A stretch of DNA of 35,130 nucleotides, from contig NZ_JABEQL010000036.1 in the NCBI RefSeq assembly GCF_014174215.1, forward strand, positions 1-35,130, written 5' to 3'. The position numbers and the translations under genes are program-made. The notes beneath the pieces are model-generated. The model had not been told where the DNA came from and ran no database searches. It saw only the letters and a program-made list of their open reading frames with translations. The stretch comes from Gluconacetobacter tumulicola (GTDB taxonomy: Bacteria > Pseudomonadota > Alphaproteobacteria > Acetobacterales > Acetobacteraceae). How positions within the stretch are numbered: position 1 is the first letter of the stretch; each line of letters opens with the position of its first letter. Below, one piece after another: positions 33,084 through 35,130 of this stretch.

Positions 33084-34445
33084 ATGTTTAAGAAAAAATT
33101 ATCCAGCACACTGGCAATATTGTCTTTATTCGATTGCACTCTACAGAAACCGGCATTGTGCGAAACAAAAAATGTACCGAATTTTTCAATTCCGAACGAC
33201 ATTATAAACACAATAACGAAATCAAAAACAGACGACGGATATTACATAGATGTATCAGACCCATACGATATATCGTATAAGATATATCATGGGCTCGGAG
33301 ATGCAATGAGAATTAGTTTATCCAATGCTAAAACACCATTAGAAAAAAATCTCTATTATATATCTGAATGCCGAGTAAGAGGTGATTATAATTGCGCCGA
33401 TAAAAATATCGAGTCAGGATTGCAGTATTTCAAAAACCAAGAGAACCCAAACATAGAAGTACTATTGTATTTAGAATACATATATGCGGAAGACCTGTTC
33501 TCAGAAGGACGAACTAAAGATTGGTACTTTGTGAAAAAATACATAGACAGCGTATTGAAACCGTCCTTGGAAAAAAGCGCAGATGTCGAAAATCTTCACA
33601 TTAACGGAGTTGACAATGTCGAATTAACAAATCCAATTACAGAAAACCTATTTGTTACTATTACAGAGAAAACAAATAATGATATTCCAATCAAAACTTC
33701 CAAATATGGATATAGTCCTCATATAATAATCTCTAAATCAAATGAAAACTTTGATGCCATCGTAGATACAGGAGTTCTTTTAACTACAATCCCTCAAAAA
33801 TACGTAGAATCATTTGATGTTAAGGTAATAGGTGAAATAAAAAACTTCAAAATTTCTACTGGCGGCACAGAAAGCCTACCATTTGGTATTATAAAAAACA
33901 TTAAAATTAATGATATTAATATATACAATTTACCTGCAGTAATCCTGCCGAAAGGTGATATAACAGTAGGAAACATGTTATTATCAAAACTGTCTCCAAT
34001 TCTTATTTCAAAAAATTCCATGAGATTACACTCAGACAATAAAGAATCATGCAAAAACAACTTCTATTTTGGGTATGGACAAGGTGGCTATGAAAGAAAC
34101 ATCATCTTCAACGCGGCCATAAATGATAAAATTGAACAATCTGTATTAGATACGGGGCTGAATAGCAGCACCATACTTGCGTACAAAAACAGGTTTTCGC
34201 AGGAAGAATATAATAAATCAGAAAAAATAACTGTAAAATCATTTGGATTTGACGAAAATATGAGATCATATTCAAAATATTTCTCTCTAAACCTCCCTGG
34301 AGGATCTGAAAAGAAATATAAAGGAGACTACATTTTGGACAAAACTCGCGAAAGTCAATATATTATTGGTGGGAATATATATTATGCAAATAATATATAT
34401 ATTGATCTTAACAAATCTTTGTTGTGTTTTTACAAAAACGATTGA
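33084..34445 (+). CDS. Exported protein with two retropepsin-like aspartic protease lobes
   Basis: 453 residues, AT-rich throughout and unlike the rest of the window in codon use. MFKKKLSSTLAILSLF is a short signal sequence. Residues about 30-180 look helical and TPR-like ('SGLQYFKNQENPNIEVLLYLEY'). Then come two aspartic protease lobes. Lobe 1 has FDAIVDTG (D228-G230) and, later, 'ITVGNMLLSKLSPILI'. Lobe 2 has EQSVLDTG (D356-G358) and 'QYIIGGNIYYANNIYIDL'. Each lobe therefore has the DTG loop and the closing hydrophobic-Gly motif of clan AA. Two DTG in one chain could form a complete pepsin-like site. AAGGA lies 5 nt before ATG. The substrate is unknown; the neighbouring peptide is the obvious candidate. 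Confidence 0.72.
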   Translation: MFKKKLSSTLAILSLFDCTLQKPALCETKNVPNFSIPNDIINTITKSKTDDGYYIDVSDPYDISYKIYHGLGDAMRISLSNAKTPLEKNLYYISECRVRGDYNCADKNIESGLQYFKNQENPNIEVLLYLEYIYAEDLFSEGRTKDWYFVKKYIDSVLKPSLEKSADVENLHINGVDNVELTNPITENLFVTITEKTNNDIPIKTSKYGYSPHIIISKSNENFDAIVDTGVLLTTIPQKYVESFDVKVIGEIKNFKISTGGTESLPFGIIKNIKINDINIYNLPAVILPKGDITVGNMLLSKLSPILISKNSMRLHSDNKESCKNNFYFGYGQGGYERNIIFNAAINDKIEQSVLDTGLNSSTILAYKNRFSQEEYNKSEKITVKSFGFDENMRSYSKYFSLNLPGGSEKKYKGDYILDKTRESQYIIGGNIYYANNIYIDLNKSLLCFYKND

Positions 34446-34459
34446 TGAAATATTTACCG

Positions 34460-34644
34460 ATCCATATCTGCGCCCCCGCCAGTTCGATGGCCTTTCGCGC
34501 GCTCGGAATCTTATGAGCGGACAGATTGTCCAGCACGACGATATCGCCCGGGCTCAGCGTCGGCATGAGGACCCGCTCGACATAGGCCTGAAAAATCTCG
34601 CCGTTTATGGCGCCCTCATGCACGAAGGATGCGGTCATGCCCAC
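34460..34644 (-). pseudogene. IS630-family transposase fragment
   Basis: On the minus strand the frame reads MGMTASFVHEGAINGEIFQAY...TLSPGDIVVLDNLSAHK, matching the DDE domain core of IS630-type transposases (the aspartate in VLDNLSAHK). It begins inside the domain and runs out into unrelated AT-rich sequence after 'ELAGAQIW', so both ends are missing. GC-rich composition marks the boundary about 15 nt past the protease stop codon. Confidence 0.8.
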
Positions 34645-34686
34645 GCCCGCTCGGTCATCGAGGATTGGCGGCCCGACTACAATCCT
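34638..34686 (+). pseudogene. IS3-family OrfB C-terminal scrap
   Basis: A short plus-strand stretch reads HARSVIEDWRPDYN, like the 'ARxxIExWRxDYN' segment near the end of IS3-family integrase OrfB proteins; the usual RPHSSL continuation is lost. It abuts the IS630 fragment, indicating nested insertions. Only about 15 residues support it. Confidence 0.4.
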
Positions 34687-34706
34687 GCTTCACAACACCC
34701 ATCTGT

Positions 34707-35012
34707 CTATATGACTGTTTCGAATAAGTTTTCTTGTGCATGTGTTTGTCCTGCAAGCTGACTGCGTCGTATTTTTGCCTGGCGGGCGATAAGCTTCGCT
34801 TTGTCGCTATCGAGGATATATCGGTCAAATATCCAGGGACCGTCGGGCAATGGGTGCGTGGCGGCGATCTTTCCGGCCTCGGCGGCAAGCCGTAAGGTTT
34901 TGGGGGCGATGCCGAGCAGCTTCGCGGCTTCACCCAGATTGAGGCATGACTTTTCTTCTTCAGGTGTGGCCCGATAGACCGGGATCCGATGATGCGAGCG
35001 CATGGAAGTCAC
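34707..35012 (-). pseudogene. C-terminal remnant of a serine recombinase/transposon resolvase-type protein
   Basis: 101 residues open on the minus strand, with a helix-turn-helix 'LNLGEAAKLLGIAPKTLRLAAEAGKI' and 'HPLPDGPWIFDRYIL'. This is the accessory DNA-binding end found at the C-terminus of some large serine recombinases in Alphaproteobacteria. The catalytic domain would lie to the right and is replaced by the IS256-type element, so the gene is truncated at its 5' side. A stand-alone MerR/excisionase-like protein is the alternative reading. Confidence 0.5.
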
Positions 35013-35074
35013 CCGCTCGCGGGCCTATCCTGAATTTCGTGTGTTTGGTGTGATGCTGAGGAAGGAGAAGCATC

Positions 35075-35130
35075 ATGGCCCGACGCAAGAAGCCGGTGAT
35101 CCCTGACGATGTTCTGGACCAGGTTCTGGC
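35075..35130 (+). mobile_element. IS256-family transposase, N-terminal start (partial)
   Basis: The ATG at 35075, with GGAAGGAG upstream, opens a frame MARRKKPVIPDDVLDQVL that runs off the right edge. This is the usual N-terminus of IS256-type (Transposase_mut) proteins. The left end of the element probably lies near 35020-35040, within GGCCTATCCTGAATTTCG, and interrupts the recombinase gene. The terminal inverted repeat cannot be confirmed without the other end. Confidence 0.75.

Noticed and set aside
32715-33211. Minus-strand and alternative plus-strand frames over the GG peptide and spacer
   Set aside because: They lack ribosome binding sites and overlap a gene with a clear leader peptide and strong ribosome binding site.

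Overview
The window looks like a chromosomal segment of an acetic acid bacterium (Alphaproteobacteria, Acetobacteraceae, most like Gluconacetobacter or Komagataeibacter). This is an inference from four things: very GC-rich core genes, a hopanoid (hpn) cluster, a GcrA cell-cycle regulator with CcrM-type GANTC sites, and short palindromic interspersed repeats of the kind I associate with this family. No database search was possible, so all product names rest on recognised motifs and overall sequence character.

Layout. 1-4852 (+): the 3' end of dxs, then hpnM, hpnI, hpnJ and hpnK, which link isoprenoid precursor supply to hopanoid transport and to decoration of bacteriohopanetetrol with a cyclitol ether head group, followed by a small membrane protein. 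4954-13130 (-): a tightly coupled operon tsaE-murU-addB-addA-trxA (tRNA modification, peptidoglycan recycling, double-strand-break repair, redox). 13271-16904 (+): ferredoxin-NADP reductase, then a dad-type operon (alanine racemase and D-amino-acid dehydrogenase). 17062-21167 (-): a small secreted Ala/Pro/His/Lys protein, a globin-coupled (oxygen-sensing) diguanylate cyclase and TypA/BipA. 21362-24011 (+): a three-gene ABC-2 exporter operon. 24022-27844 (-): an exported nucleoside hydrolase and exported amidohydrolase in one operon, next to a PfkB-type adenosine kinase. 28287-31865: bactofilin (+), gcrA (-), RNase D (-) and queF (+). 31967-32348 (-): a broken WGR-domain gene and a tiny hydrophobic peptide.

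From about 32450 to 34445 the base composition switches abruptly to AT-rich. This islet carries only two convincing genes. One is a 109-residue glycine-rich peptide with a textbook double-glycine leader (bacteriocin/microcin type). The other is a 453-residue exported protein with two separate DTG aspartic-protease lobes. A strong hairpin lies between them and an unusually palindrome-rich leader lies upstream. No transporter is visible. The islet ends in a graveyard of transposon pieces (IS630-like, IS3-like, a serine-recombinase tail and the start of an IS256-type transposase), which points to horizontal acquisition. This pair is the best candidate here for an undescribed system.

Repeats are the other notable theme. 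There are three full copies (157-164 bp) and one deletion derivative of a foldback element with near-perfect terminal inverted repeats, clustered around the adenosine kinase and bactofilin genes and at the dadA stop codon. There is also a 120-bp nested palindrome between fnr and alr, and there are runs of GC-rich hairpins beside hpnK and trxA.
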